A stretch of 64,000 nt of DNA from Paenibacillus vietnamensis (GCF_020169515.1 NZ_JAHMHW010000003.1:372001-436000), one strand, 5' to 3'. Positions 1 through 8,875 are shown, counted from the stretch's first letter. The notes: generated by a model from the sequence alone, not told the origin. Numbers and translations are program-made.

Positions 1-374
1 TGGAGGCCGTTCTATCGAAGCGCGAGGTGCAAAATGCGGTGCTCACCGGCATCCAGCTCGATATTCTGGCCGAGGAGGGCAAGCTGCTGCAGCCCCTTCA
101 GGATATGATCAAGCATGACGAAGGGCTGTACGGCTGCGACGAAATTTTGGCGCTTTCGATCGTGAACGTGTACGGCAGCATCGGATTTACGAATTTCGGT
201 TACGTCGACAAGCTGAAGCCGGGCATTCTGGTTAAGCTCAACAGCAAGACGGACGGAGAAATCCATACGTTCCTCGACGATATCGTCGGCGCGATCGCCG
301 CATCGGCGGCAAGCCGCATCGCCCATCGCAGGCAGGCGGAGCGCGAAGGCGTTACCCAGCCGCCGCTTGATTAA
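1..374 (+). CDS. Phosphatidylglycerophosphatase A-like protein, 5' end outside the window
   Basis: The reading frame is open from base 3, so the gene starts left of the window; a GTG at 27 is internal. The product is the C-terminal ~123 residues of a PgpA-family protein (B. subtilis YutG group), which would dephosphorylate phosphatidylglycerophosphate or a related lipid phosphate. The assignment rests on side-by-side similarity with the complete paralogue at 31034-31525: both share KREVQ, a 'DE-LAL-I-NVYG-IG-T-FGY-DK-KPGI' block, the HxFLDD motif and a closing SARIAH-type segment. The stop lies 20 bp before the AIM24-like gene, with a GGAGG between, so the two are probably co-transcribed. Family confident, substrate not. 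Confidence 0.8.
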   Translation, partial: EAVLSKREVQNAVLTGIQLDILAEEGKLLQPLQDMIKHDEGLYGCDEILALSIVNVYGSIGFTNFGYVDKLKPGILVKLNSKTDGEIHTFLDDIVGAIAASAASRIAHRRQAEREGVTQPPLD

Positions 375-394
375 CGAATAGCAGGAGGTTTCGG

Positions 395-1075
395 ATGAAT
401 TACGAAATTTTTTACAAAGGCGCATTCGCTATGCTGAAGGTTAAGCTGAATCAAGGCGAAAGCGTGAAAGGGGAAATGGGCGCCATGGTATCCATGTCGC
501 CCAGCATCGACCTGAAGGGCACGGTGGACGGCGGCATCATGCGCGGTCTTGGACGGATGCTCAGCGGGGAAACGTTCTTTTTCCAGGAAATGACGGCCGT
601 GCGGGGGCAAGGGGAAATTCTCCTTGCTCCCCCTTCCCTCGGCGATATCGAGGCGATCGAGCTCGACGGTTCGTATAAGCTGTACGTTCAGAAGGACGGT
701 TTTTTGGCAGGCACCAGCGGGATAGAGGTAAATACCAAAATGCAAAATCTCGGACGCGGGCTTTTGTCGGGGGAAGGCTTCTTCATCGTCGAAATCAGCG
801 GCCGGGGCACCGTGTTCCTCTCCTCGTACGGCGCGATCCACGCGATAAATCTGGCGCCGGGCGAAGAGGTCACGATCGACAACGGGCATCTTGTCGCATG
901 GCCGGGCTACATGCAGTACAGCATCGATAAAGCGTCGAAGGGCTGGCTCTCCAGCTTCACCAGCGGTGAAGGCCTGGTGTGCAAATTCCGCGGCGAAGGG
1001 GTTGTGCTCGTCCAGTCGCGCAATCCGGCCAGCTTCGGCAATTGGCTCAAAAAGTTTATCCCGGGCAGAAGCTGA
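395..1075 (+). CDS. AIM24 / TIGR00266-family protein
   Basis: The 226-residue protein starts MNYEIFYKG behind AGGAGGTTTCGG. It is rich in beta strand and glycine, with repeated 'GLGRMLSGE-FF' and 'GRGLLSGEGFF' segments followed by 'GRGTVFLSSYG' and 'GEEVTIDNGHLVAW', the signature of the tryptophan RNA-binding attenuator-like double beta-helix family AIM24/TIGR00266. There is no signal peptide or membrane segment, so it should be cytosolic. The biochemical function of bacterial members is not established. It follows the PgpA-like gene at 20 bp and ends at a hairpin terminator shared with the convergent kinase gene. The C-terminal 'FGNWLKKFIPGRS' is basic and might contact membrane or nucleic acid (inference). 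Confidence 0.85.
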   Translation: MNYEIFYKGAFAMLKVKLNQGESVKGEMGAMVSMSPSIDLKGTVDGGIMRGLGRMLSGETFFFQEMTAVRGQGEILLAPPSLGDIEAIELDGSYKLYVQKDGFLAGTSGIEVNTKMQNLGRGLLSGEGFFIVEISGRGTVFLSSYGAIHAINLAPGEEVTIDNGHLVAWPGYMQYSIDKASKGWLSSFTSGEGLVCKFRGEGVVLVQSRNPASFGNWLKKFIPGRS

Positions 1076-1143
1076 CCGGCTGTAAAAGCTCGCTGCGCTA
1101 TAAGTTATTAATGAACTCATACTTATAAAATTGTTAAGTACAA

Positions 1144-1183
1144 AGGGCTGTTCACATCGGCGGTTTCGCCTGTGAACAGCCCT
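1144..1183. terminator. Hairpin between convergent genes
   Basis: A 13-bp perfect inverted repeat (AGGGCTGTTCACA and its complement) encloses a 14-nt loop between the stop codons of the AIM24-like gene and the oppositely oriented kinase gene. T-runs are weak on both sides, but position and stem strength suggest a bidirectional terminator. Confidence 0.7.
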
Positions 1184-1204
1184 CTTCTCATTTGATGCCT
1201 TTCC

Positions 1205-2938
1205 TTAAAACTCCACGCGCACCCTTGTCCCCGACGCATCGGAATCGAAATGGATCGTCGCTCCGTGATGATCCGCTATGCTGCGGCATACGGCCAGACC
1301 CAATCCCGTTCCGTTGTCCTTCGTCGTATAGAAAGGGGTGAAAACCAGATCATGTGCTTCCTTTGGAATCCCGTGTCCCTGGTCGATCACCTCAAGGTTG
1401 ACGAAGCCGTCTACCTTGCTCGTCCGAATCGTAAGCACGCCCCCTTTATTCATCGCTTGAATGGCATTGCGCGTCAGGTTCAGGAGCAGCTGGCGGATCT
1501 CTTTCTGGTCTACGAATATCGGCTTATCCGCCTGAAGATCGACGGCAACCTCAATCCCGTATACGGCGGCGTCGGCCTCCAGCAGAGGCAGCAGCTGCTC
1601 GATAATCTGGTTAAGCTGCAAATATTCCTTGCTGACGAAGCGCGTGCTCGCAAGCGACAAATATTCGGAAATAATGCCGTTGGCGCGGTCGAGCTCGCTG
1701 ATCATCAGGGAAACGATTTCCTGCCGGGTCTGGAACGACTGGTTTTTGCCCATTAATTGCAGAAAACCTTTGATCGTCGTCATCGGGTTGCGCACCTCGT
1801 GCGCAATGCTGGCGGCCATCGAGCTGAGCAGATTGTATTTGTCCAGCAGAACTAAATTTTTCTCGGCTTTTCTGAGGTCTGTGACGTCGGTCGCAAACCC
1901 CAAAAAATACTCCTTATCGCCCATGCGGACCGGTTCGCCGGAAAACATGCCGCTCCCAAGCTCGCCGTTTGTCTTCAAGAAGCTCAGCTCGTGGTTTTTG
2001 AGCACCCTCTTCATCCGTACGACCTTCAAAATATCCTGCCCCAGCTTCGCCTGGTGTTCGCTGCTGACAGTGCACTGAAACTTATCGTTCGTATCGGTAA
2101 CGGTCCCGTCGCTCATGTCGACGATGAAGTTCATCGTCGCATTCGTGTAAAAAGCACTCGCGAACCTCATATTCGATTCCTGCAAATGCTCCTGGGTTTT
2201 CGCCTGCTCCGTCACATTATGCCAGCTGTTCGCGAAGCCGTCGCCCATCTTATAATATTGAATGTCGTAAACGCCGGACATGGAAATATCGTTATAGATA
2301 TAAGAACGTTTGAGAACGGTTTCCCCCGTCTCCGTCACGTGGCGGAAAATCGGGAACAGCTCGTCCACCGAGCCGGGAAACAGCTCGGACAGCCTGCTTC
2401 CGACCGCCTGCTCCTTCGTATAATGATTGGTCCGGCAGGAGGCTTCGTTGACGTATTCGATTCTGAAATCAACGATATTCCCGTCGTCGTCCCTGATTGC
2501 GGAATAATAGCCGAAGCAGTCGATCAATTGGTCCAGACAGTTGCGGTACCAGGTTTCCTGCTTGATCAGATTCGCCTCAAACTCCTGATGCTCGGTAACG
2601 TCGCGTCCGACAAAATAAAAATATTGCGAGTCTTTGCTCTTCGTCGCGTTCCACTGCGTCCAGGCATATTTCCCGTCCGGCATGCGGTAACGGAATTTGT
2701 AATCGGTGGCCTGTTCGCCGCCGAGAATCAAATCCGTCATCCTCCGGACATACTCGGCATCCCCGGGATGCACGTTATCGAGAAAATCATCGACGAGCAC
2801 GTAATTTTTCTCCGGATCCAGCACTTTCTTGAATGCACTGTTGCTATCGATCACGTTGCCGCAGCGGTCCAGAATCACCATCATGTCAAAGGAGAGCTCG
2901 AATAAATTTTTGTAATGATCCATTCCCATTCCATCCAT
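1205..2938 (-). CDS. Soluble PAS-domain sensor histidine kinase
   Basis: The 577-residue protein has three PAS-like regions (about 8-120, 125-245 and 255-355), each followed by a 'VGRDVTEH', 'HNVTEQ' or 'ATDVTD' linker typical of PAC motifs. A HisKA domain follows with the phospho-acceptor in 'SIAHEVRNPMTTIKGFLQL' (about residue 380). The ATPase domain shows the N box 'NLTRNAIQAM', G1 'DQGHGIPKE' and 'FYTTKDNGTGLGLAV'. There is no transmembrane segment and no adjacent response regulator. That makes it an orphan cytosolic kinase, the layout of KinA/KinE-type kinases feeding the sporulation phosphorelay; this role is inferred from architecture alone. The start has several nearby ATGs (2938, 2929, 2923) and no strong ribosome site, so the exact start is uncertain. 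Confidence 0.88.
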   Translation of the reverse strand: MDGMGMDHYKNLFELSFDMMVILDRCGNVIDSNSAFKKVLDPEKNYVLVDDFLDNVHPGDAEYVRRMTDLILGGEQATDYKFRYRMPDGKYAWTQWNATKSKDSQYFYFVGRDVTEHQEFEANLIKQETWYRNCLDQLIDCFGYYSAIRDDDGNIVDFRIEYVNEASCRTNHYTKEQAVGSRLSELFPGSVDELFPIFRHVTETGETVLKRSYIYNDISMSGVYDIQYYKMGDGFANSWHNVTEQAKTQEHLQESNMRFASAFYTNATMNFIVDMSDGTVTDTNDKFQCTVSSEHQAKLGQDILKVVRMKRVLKNHELSFLKTNGELGSGMFSGEPVRMGDKEYFLGFATDVTDLRKAEKNLVLLDKYNLLSSMAASIAHEVRNPMTTIKGFLQLMGKNQSFQTRQEIVSLMISELDRANGIISEYLSLASTRFVSKEYLQLNQIIEQLLPLLEADAAVYGIEVAVDLQADKPIFVDQKEIRQLLLNLTRNAIQAMNKGGVLTIRTSKVDGFVNLEVIDQGHGIPKEAHDLVFTPFYTTKDNGTGLGLAVCRSIADHHGATIHFDSDASGTRVRVEF

Positions 2939-3028
2939 TCTGCCTGCGTATAATTTACCGATATACGCATCGTATCAGACAACGCAAGCGCCGGGCAATA
3001 CTATTCCGCGCCGCGCGCTGCGAAGGCA

Positions 3029-4000
3029 TCAGGAATGGCCGTTTAAAAAGGGCTTGTTCGGCAAGTAATGAAGGGACCTGACGAAACGGATCGTTTTGGT
3101 TTTGGCCCGCATGACGATGGAATGCGTCTCGGCACGCTCGTCCGGGAAATATTGTACCCCGCCGAGAAATTCGCCCGGCGTAACGCCGGTGGCCGCAAAA
3201 TATACGTCACCGTCGCCGATCATGTCCTCCATCGTCAGCACGCGGTAAGGATCCTCGATTCCCATTTGAACGCAGCGTTTGTATTCATTGCCGTCCGCCG
3301 GCATTAAGCGGGCCTGCAGCTCCCCGCCCAGACATTTCAACGCCGCTGCCGCAAGCACGCCCTCCGGCGCCCCGCCCGAGCCGACGTACAAATCGATGCC
3401 CGCCTCTGGAAATGCGGGAGCCATAGCCCCTGCTACGTCACCGTCCGACAGAAACTTGATGCGGACGCCGACTTTGCGGAGCACCTTGATGGTCGTTTCA
3501 TGCCTCGTGCGGTCAAGAATCATGACGGTCAAATCCGAAACCTTCTTATTTAATGCATCCGCCGCTTTGCGGAGCGTCACGTCGATCGGATCGGTAATGC
3601 TGAGCTTTCCTGCCAGCGCCGGTCCGCAAGCAAGCTTCTCCATGTACATGTCCGGAGCATGCAGCAGCTGTCCCTTGCCCGCTACGGCAATAACAGACAT
3701 AGCGTTGTTCAAGCCTTTGGCTACGATCTCCGTCCCTTCGAGCGGGTCGACCGCAACGTCCACCTCAGGCCCGTTCAGGCTGCCTACTTCCTCTCCGATA
3801 TAAAGCATAGGCGCTTCGTCCATCTCGCCTTCGCCGATGACGACAATACCGCGGATCGACACCGAATCGAACATCGCCCTCATCGCCGAGGTCGCCGCCC
3901 CGTCCGCGCTGTTCTTATCGCCTCTTCCCATCCAAGGTGCGGATGCAAGTGCCGCCAATTCCGTTACACGTACGAGTTCCAGTGCCAGTTCTCTCTCCAT
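3029..4000 (-). CDS. glpX: Class II fructose-1,6-bisphosphatase
   Basis: The 323-residue protein matches the usual GlpX length. It carries the class II signature: 'DKNSADGAATSAMR' near the N-terminus, 'GEGEMDEAPML' (metal-binding acidic cluster), 'DPLEGT' and 'YVGSGGAPEGVLAAAAL'. It hydrolyses fructose 1,6-bisphosphate to fructose 6-phosphate in gluconeogenesis, in the cytosol. The ATG follows GGGAGA at good spacing. Upstream (4001-4144) is AT-rich with a palindrome at 4097-4114. Downstream on the same strand, 91 bp away, lies the PAS kinase; no clear terminator separates them, but there is no evidence of a functional link. Confidence 0.93.
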   Translation of the reverse strand: MERELALELVRVTELAALASAPWMGRGDKNSADGAATSAMRAMFDSVSIRGIVVIGEGEMDEAPMLYIGEEVGSLNGPEVDVAVDPLEGTEIVAKGLNNAMSVIAVAGKGQLLHAPDMYMEKLACGPALAGKLSITDPIDVTLRKAADALNKKVSDLTVMILDRTRHETTIKVLRKVGVRIKFLSDGDVAGAMAPAFPEAGIDLYVGSGGAPEGVLAAAALKCLGGELQARLMPADGNEYKRCVQMGIEDPYRVLTMEDMIGDGDVYFAATGVTPGEFLGGVQYFPDERAETHSIVMRAKTKTIRFVRSLHYLPNKPFLNGHS

Positions 4001-4096
4001 GATTCTATCTCCCTTATGATCGATTGTGACGGAATATGTACAAAGCGATATGCCGCCGTATTCCTTTATTTAATATGTATCATAAATATAATTATG

Positions 4097-4114
4097 ACGC
4101 AATAAATATTGCGT
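4097..4114. promoter_or_regulatory. Palindrome upstream of glpX, possible operator
   Basis: ACGCAAT-AAAT-ATTGCGT has perfect 7-bp arms and sits 97-114 bp upstream of the glpX start in AT-rich DNA where the promoter must be. No convincing -35/-10 pair could be fixed, so binding by a regulator is only a suggestion. Confidence 0.35.
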
Positions 4115-4230
4115 AAATTTCATTAAATACTCATAATCGTGGTCTTATAACGACTGAGAAAGCGGTACAGGCATATAATAAATGGATTGGATGTATCTAA
4201 TTCCTCCGTTTCCGGTCATTCTGGCTATAT

Positions 4231-4313
4231 AGGTGGATTTCGTGTATTTAAATTTGCCGGAAACGAGGGATTCACCAAAAAGTCCAAAGTTAGCTGTAGA
4301 AAATCCAGTTATT
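4231..4313. repeat. Dispersed intergenic repeat family 2, copy 1
   Basis: This 83-bp stretch aligns end to end with 13402-13484. Both begin AGG/AGC-TGGATTTCGTGTA-TTAAAT and end with CTGTAGA-AATCC-GTTATT, with a diverged centre. Related fragments (CCAGTTATT, TTAACTGGAGG, TACAGTTA) continue to about 4370. The interval 4145-4430 between the glpX promoter and the terminator of the MBL gene has short open frames on both strands but no ribosome site or recognisable product. I read it as non-coding repeat. Confidence 0.55.
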
Positions 4314-4422
4314 ATGCGCGGTTCCATCATGCATCTCATATTAACTGGAGGTTTTACAGTTATGCTCGAAGGATCGGGCTGAGACATGATCAACGGGGCC
4401 TGACTGTCATCATTATCATCCG

Positions 4423-4477
4423 AAGGAATCAAAAGGCCCGTCGGATGGAATCCATCCGACGGGCCTTTTGATTCCTT
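4423..4477 (-). terminator. Long hairpin terminator of the MBL-hydrolase operon
   Basis: Perfect 27-bp arms around a single central base (4450) begin directly at the stop codon of the minus-strand MBL gene. The stem contains AAAAGGCCCGTCGGATGG and its complement, so a U-rich tract forms the outer stem. An unusually long and exact palindrome for a terminator. Confidence 0.8.
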
Positions 4478-5509
4478 TTAGGTTCTACCGGTCGTGCAAT
4501 AAACGATGACGCCGCCTTCGTCCTTTCGGCGCAGAAGCCCGCGGCGCTCCAAGTAGACGAGATGCGCCAGCGTTTCCGACATCGCGAACCGGAGATTATG
4601 GGCATTGCCGCGCAGGCTTTCCCCGAATAGAGCTTCGCACATTCCGAAAGCCGTGCGCGGCTTTTCTTCGATCAGCTCGCGCATGCGCTCAAGCCTGCGG
4701 GCGTGATGCTGGCGAAGCTCGTCAATCCGCCCGGCAAAATCGGGAAACGGATCGCGATGACCCGGCAAGGCAAGGTGAACGTCGTAGCCTCTCAGGTGCT
4801 CAAGGCTCGCAAGAAACGAAGCGAGCGGGTCCTCCTCCTCGCCCGGAACGATGCTCACGTTCGGCGTAATGCGCGGCAGCACCTGGTCGCCGCACAGCAT
4901 CCACCGCCGTTCCCGGCTGTAGAAGCACAGCTGGCCGGACGCATGACCGGGAGCATCGATCAGCTGCCACAGCACGCCGCCGATCGCCATCGTATCCCCC
5001 GGCGCGATATAGCTTACTTCCGGCTGCGGCGATACTTTGGCCACAAAGCTGCCGAGATGCTCCCCTACGGCCTCTATCAGGTAACCGGGCATGCCATGAC
5101 TCGAATAGAGCGACATGAGCTCACGGGCAAAGGCGTCCCCGTCCTTCCATAACCGCTGAGTATAGGCATGCGACTCCCTTGTCATATAGACCGGCGCTCC
5201 GCTGAGCTTCTGCAAGTAACCGGACAAGCCGTAATGGTCCGGATGCTGATGCGTCAGGATGATGCGAGAAATATCCTTCCAAGCGATGCCCTCTCGCTCG
5301 AGAACGGCTTCCCACGTCCGGACCGCTTCGTCCGTCCGCAGCCCCGGGTCGATGACGGTGTACCCTTTCTCTTCAGGAATGAGGTAGCTGTTCACCCATC
5401 TGAGCGAGAACGGCAGCGGCACCTTGATTCGCATCCATCCGTGCTCCAGCCGGTCCGCTTCCTCCGCTCTCAGCTCCGCCCGGCTCTGCCCCCGTTTCAG
5501 GTTCTTCAT
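4478..5509 (-). CDS. MBL-fold metallo-hydrolase
   Basis: The 343-residue protein has the metallo-beta-lactamase signature 'ILTHQHPDHYGLSG' (HxHxDH) about one quarter in, a preceding 'YTVIDPGLRTDEA' strand-aspartate, a second ligand region 'IDAPGHASGQLCFY', 'MLCGDQVLP', and a late 'ALPGHRDP' histidine. The C-terminal ~80 residues look like the helical extension typical of LACTB2/hydroxyacylglutathione hydrolase-like members. The substrate is unknown. It starts 1 bp after the stop of the methyltransferase gene and shares its operon, ending at the long palindromic terminator. The start is supported by AGGCGG 6 nt upstream. Confidence 0.85.
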   Translation of the reverse strand: MKNLKRGQSRAELRAEEADRLEHGWMRIKVPLPFSLRWVNSYLIPEEKGYTVIDPGLRTDEAVRTWEAVLEREGIAWKDISRIILTHQHPDHYGLSGYLQKLSGAPVYMTRESHAYTQRLWKDGDAFARELMSLYSSHGMPGYLIEAVGEHLGSFVAKVSPQPEVSYIAPGDTMAIGGVLWQLIDAPGHASGQLCFYSRERRWMLCGDQVLPRITPNVSIVPGEEEDPLASFLASLEHLRGYDVHLALPGHRDPFPDFAGRIDELRQHHARRLERMRELIEEKPRTAFGMCEALFGESLRGNAHNLRFAMSETLAHLVYLERRGLLRRKDEGGVIVYCTTGRT

Positions 5510-5510
5510 C

Positions 5511-6257
5511 TTATACCGCCTTCCCTGCCATGATCATCCGCGGCGATGCGGCCTCGTCGTACGCAGAGCCGTCATAATTCCCGTAAAGCTGCTCCAGTAC
5601 GAGTCCGCAATCCTCCAGATGCCGTTTGAACCATTCCAGCCCGAACAGCCTGACTCGCTCCAAATAAGCCCGGGTACGCTCCAGTCCCTCGGGATGCGAA
5701 ATCGTAATTTCTTTCTGAACCCATCCGTCCACAATGGACCGCTTCTCTTCGATCCGCAGTCCGGTTTCCGGATCCGTCCGCTCGGACGACGGCACCAGAC
5801 TCCGCTCAACGTAACCGGGATTCAGGAAATCGATGAGGAACGAGCCTCCTTCGCGCAGCACGGCCCGTATCCGCTTCAGCACTTTAACGTTATCCTCCTC
5901 CGGGGAGAAGTAACCGAAGGAGGTGAACAAATTGACCGTAGCGTCAAAGCTTCCGCCCGGAAACGGCAGCTCCCGCATATCTCCTTCCACGAATTTCACT
6001 TTGCCGTGAACGTCGTGCCTTCTGGCCTCCTCCAGCAATATCCCTGACAAATCGATGCCGGTCACATCGTAGCCAAAGCTTGCCAAGGCAAGCGCATGCC
6101 TGCCCATGCCGCAGCCGATATCCAGCACTCTCGCCCGCTGCGGCAGCTGCAGCCACTCGATCATTCGGCGCGCTTCGTTGTTCGCCTCCTGCCAGTTCCT
6201 ATGTTTGTACACCAGCATATAATCATTGCCGAAGCTCTGTTCGTACCACGCTTTCAT
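5511..6257 (-). CDS. Class I SAM-dependent methyltransferase
   Basis: The 248-residue protein has Rossmann motif I 'VLDIGCGMGRHALALASFGY', motif II 'VTGIDLS', an acidic 'VEGDMRELPF' motif, and motif IV-like 'FDATVNLFTSFGYF'. It would transfer a methyl group from S-adenosylmethionine to an unidentified small molecule. The ATG at 6257 is chosen because AAGGAGA lies 8-9 nt upstream; an ATG six codons earlier (6275) would overlap that ribosome site. The gene runs into the MBL hydrolase with a 1-bp gap, so the pair is translated from one message. Upstream is the divergent spore-germination operon. Confidence 0.85.
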   Translation of the reverse strand: MKAWYEQSFGNDYMLVYKHRNWQEANNEARRMIEWLQLPQRARVLDIGCGMGRHALALASFGYDVTGIDLSGILLEEARRHDVHGKVKFVEGDMRELPFPGGSFDATVNLFTSFGYFSPEEDNVKVLKRIRAVLREGGSFLIDFLNPGYVERSLVPSSERTDPETGLRIEEKRSIVDGWVQKEITISHPEGLERTRAYLERVRLFGLEWFKRHLEDCGLVLEQLYGNYDGSAYDEAASPRMIMAGKAV

Positions 6258-6357
6258 CCAGGTGTTCTCCTTCATCTATAAAGCATTCATATGTATGACG
6301 ACATGATCCCTTTATTGTACTTGAATTAACCGATGCTCGCAAAACGGAATTCACCCG

Positions 6358-6386
6358 GCATACTTTATGGTTTTACGTGCAAACTA
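6358..6386 (+). promoter_or_regulatory. Sigma-G-like promoter for the gerA-type operon
   Basis: GCATA at 6358-6362 fits the sigma-G -35 consensus (GHATR); CAAACTA at 6380-6386 differs by one base from CATNNTA; the spacing is 17 bp. It lies 60 bp before the first ger gene, whose homologues are forespore-expressed. Found by eye. Confidence 0.5.
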
Positions 6387-6446
6387 TGGAAAATCTTCCA
6401 AACATAAGGGAGAGGGATTAACGACGAGAAGAAAGGGGGATGCAGC

Positions 6447-7778
6447 TTGCTGGAACGGATTCGCCTGCTGTTTGCCGAAGCTGTCGATTTGAAAATGGAA
6501 ACGCTGGCGAACAGCGAGATGACAATCGAAATCGCGTATATCGCCCCTCTATGCGAAGAGAAAAAAGTGAACGACTTTATTATCGTCCCGTTTACGAAGG
6601 AGGAGTACTCGTTCCGCAAGCAGCTTGGCATCAACCCGGATTATCGGCTCGTGGAAGATCCGGCCTACTGGCAGGAGCTGCTCTTGAGAGGGCATATTCT
6701 GATTAAGGCTGCGGATCATATTTATTCCTTCGACGCGGCGCGCGTCATCAGCGTCGAGAATCCCCAGACGCAGGTCGAGAGCGCAATTCAAGGGCCGCAG
6801 CTGGCGCTGAGCGAGGATATCCGGATATCGCTGAACCTCGTCCGCAGCATGTATCCCTCGCCCGACTTGTCCGTAGAGGAGCATACGATCGGCTCCTTGT
6901 CCAAGACGCCCATTATGACGGTGTACGATCAGCGCCGCGTCGACCCGACCGTGCTGGACAACGTCCGCAAGAAGCTGACGACGATCAACGTCGAAATGGT
7001 GCATGCGGCCGGCGAGCTGGAGAAGCTGCTGGTCGGCAAGCGGAAGCATTTGTTCCCGACCGCGCTGATTACCGAGCGGCCGGACCGCATTACGCGCGCC
7101 ATAGCCCGCGGGAAAATCATCGTCCTTATAAAAGGAAATATGTTCGCCATTATTTTGCCTGCCACCTTCTTCGATTTCATGCAAGCCGTAGAGGACAGCT
7201 ATGATTCCTATTGGATGACGAGATTTCTTGTTTTTCTCAGATACGCTTCCATTTTGCTGACGATAACGCTTCCGGCCTTTTATATTTCCGTCGTCTCGTA
7301 CAATCCGGAGCTGTTCCGGGTGCAGCTGGCCTTCTCGATCGCGGGAAGCCGCTCTGCCGTTCCGTACCCTTCCTTCGTGGAAGTATTCATCATGCTGTTT
7401 ATGATCGAGACGCTTGTTGAGGCCAGTATCCGGCTGCCTCGTTACATCGGCTCCACGGCTACGACGGTCGGAGGCCTCATCCTTGGGCAGGCCGCCCAGC
7501 AGGCTGGGCTCGTCAGCAGCATTATGATTATCGTGACCTCGGTCGTGGCGATCTCGAATTTCGTCATTCCCGTCAATTCATTGTCGTTTGCCGTCCGGTT
7601 TTTGAAATATCCGCTCATTCTGATCTCCATCTTCTTCGGAATATCGGGTGTAGCCATCGGCATGTTTATTTACATTACGTATCTATGCAATCTGCGCAGC
7701 TTCGGCAAGCCTTATTTCCGTTTCTTCGGCAAGCTGCGGCACCTTGAGGGGGATGTCGGGCAGGTGAAGCTGAAATGA
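6447..7778 (+). CDS. GerA-family spore germinant receptor subunit A
   Basis: The 443-residue protein starts with TTG behind GAAAGGGGGA; the ATG at 6440 overlaps that site and is out of frame. The soluble N-terminal half (to about residue 255) contains the family's 'IALPATFFDFMQAVEDSYDSYW'-like boundary (here 'IILPATFFDFMQ'). The second half has four to five membrane segments including 'ILLTITLPAFYISVVSY' and the conserved 'EASIRLPRYIG' and 'GGLILGQAAQQAGLVS'. GerA-type A subunits sit in the spore inner membrane and help form the receptor/channel that senses germinants. It is the first gene of a tricistron, overlapping subunit B by ATGA. The ligand cannot be read from sequence. Slightly shorter than many A subunits (480-500). 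Confidence 0.92.
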   Translation: MLERIRLLFAEAVDLKMETLANSEMTIEIAYIAPLCEEKKVNDFIIVPFTKEEYSFRKQLGINPDYRLVEDPAYWQELLLRGHILIKAADHIYSFDAARVISVENPQTQVESAIQGPQLALSEDIRISLNLVRSMYPSPDLSVEEHTIGSLSKTPIMTVYDQRRVDPTVLDNVRKKLTTINVEMVHAAGELEKLLVGKRKHLFPTALITERPDRITRAIARGKIIVLIKGNMFAIILPATFFDFMQAVEDSYDSYWMTRFLVFLRYASILLTITLPAFYISVVSYNPELFRVQLAFSIAGSRSAVPYPSFVEVFIMLFMIETLVEASIRLPRYIGSTATTVGGLILGQAAQQAGLVSSIMIIVTSVVAISNFVIPVNSLSFAVRFLKYPLILISIFFGISGVAIGMFIYITYLCNLRSFGKPYFRFFGKLRHLEGDVGQVKLK

Positions 7779-8875
7779 ACCGTTACGTCTTCTACAACTT
7801 CATCCTTGTAAGCTTCATCAATCTGATGCTGTACGTGCCGCATATTCTGATCCAATACCGGTACACGGGCGCCGTCTCGTCCATTGCGGCAGGCTCGGTG
7901 ATCGGCACGGTCCTTTTGTATTTGTATACAAGCGCTTTGGCTCGTTATCCCGGCAAAGGGCTGCCCGAAATTTTAAAAATTCACTTCCCCGGATGGCCTG
8001 CAACGGTATTGACGCTGTTTTTCGCGATCATGTGGTGGTTTGCCACTACGGTTGTCGTCGTCGCTTACGCGATACTGATCAACCGTTTTTTCAATCCGGA
8101 CGTCAACACGACGGTCATCCTGCTTACGCTCGTTCTGGCCTGCGGTTATGCGGCCACCCGCTCGACCTTGACCGTCATGTTCGTCATTGAGATCGGCGTT
8201 ATCATTAACGCTCCGATCATTATGTTCATCTTGTTCAAGGCGGTGCGAAGCCCCCAATTGAATTGGGATGCGATCCGGGTCGTCGCCAATTACATAACCG
8301 CGATGCCGTCGATTACCGCTTTGGCTGCCGCTTCGTTCGTCTTTACCGGATATATCAATCTGTCGTTGTTTAACAGGCTTTTCCCGCCGAACTTCCGCTT
8401 TAAGTTCCGATGGGTCTACCCGACCTTCGGCCTCGCCATATTGCTGGTTACGTTTTTTGTGCCGATCGGATTTCACGGAACGGAAACGGTGAACCGGTAT
8501 ATTTACATTTGGAGCGTGACGGCGGATTCCCTGCTCATGCAATACGGCTTCATCGAACGGGTGCTGTTCCTGTTCCTGATCGTATTTTTGAATCTGACTC
8601 TCGTCTATACGATGTCCGGCTGTCATCAGGCGATGGAATTCATTAAGAGCTGCCTTCCCGGAGAAAAAGCGGAAATCGACAGTCCCGAAACGCCGGTCTC
8701 GAACTATGTGATCGTTTCCTGCTTCGCGCTGCTGACGATGATATTCCAGCTGCTCACGAACGAAAAGCTCAACATGCAGATCACATCCTATTGGCTCGTC
8801 CTGCGGATGTTCATCGAATTTTTCAGTGTCATCGGAATTTTTATTTTAAGCCGAAGGAGGTCCCGTGCCGTATGA
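7775..8875 (+). CDS. GerB-family germination permease (APC superfamily)
   Basis: The 366-residue protein has about ten hydrophobic segments along its full length, the fold of the endospore germination permease family related to amino-acid transporters. It begins MNRYVFYNFILVSFINLMLYVPHI-type text with 'GLPEILKIHFPGW' in the loop after the second helix. B subunits bind the germinant in the spore inner membrane and act together with subunits A and C. The start ATG overlaps the stop of subunit A (ATGA), and its own stop overlaps the start of subunit C, showing tight translational coupling. Length is normal for the family. Confidence 0.92.
   Translation: MNRYVFYNFILVSFINLMLYVPHILIQYRYTGAVSSIAAGSVIGTVLLYLYTSALARYPGKGLPEILKIHFPGWPATVLTLFFAIMWWFATTVVVVAYAILINRFFNPDVNTTVILLTLVLACGYAATRSTLTVMFVIEIGVIINAPIIMFILFKAVRSPQLNWDAIRVVANYITAMPSITALAAASFVFTGYINLSLFNRLFPPNFRFKFRWVYPTFGLAILLVTFFVPIGFHGTETVNRYIYIWSVTADSLLMQYGFIERVLFLFLIVFLNLTLVYTMSGCHQAMEFIKSCLPGEKAEIDSPETPVSNYVIVSCFALLTMIFQLLTNEKLNMQITSYWLVLRMFIEFFSVIGIFILSRRRSRAV

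Noticed and set aside
4145..4471. Open frames of 94-95 codons on both strands between glpX and the MBL gene
   Set aside because: They lie in the intergenic repeat and the terminator, have no good ribosome site and differ from the second copy of the repeat, where no frame is kept.
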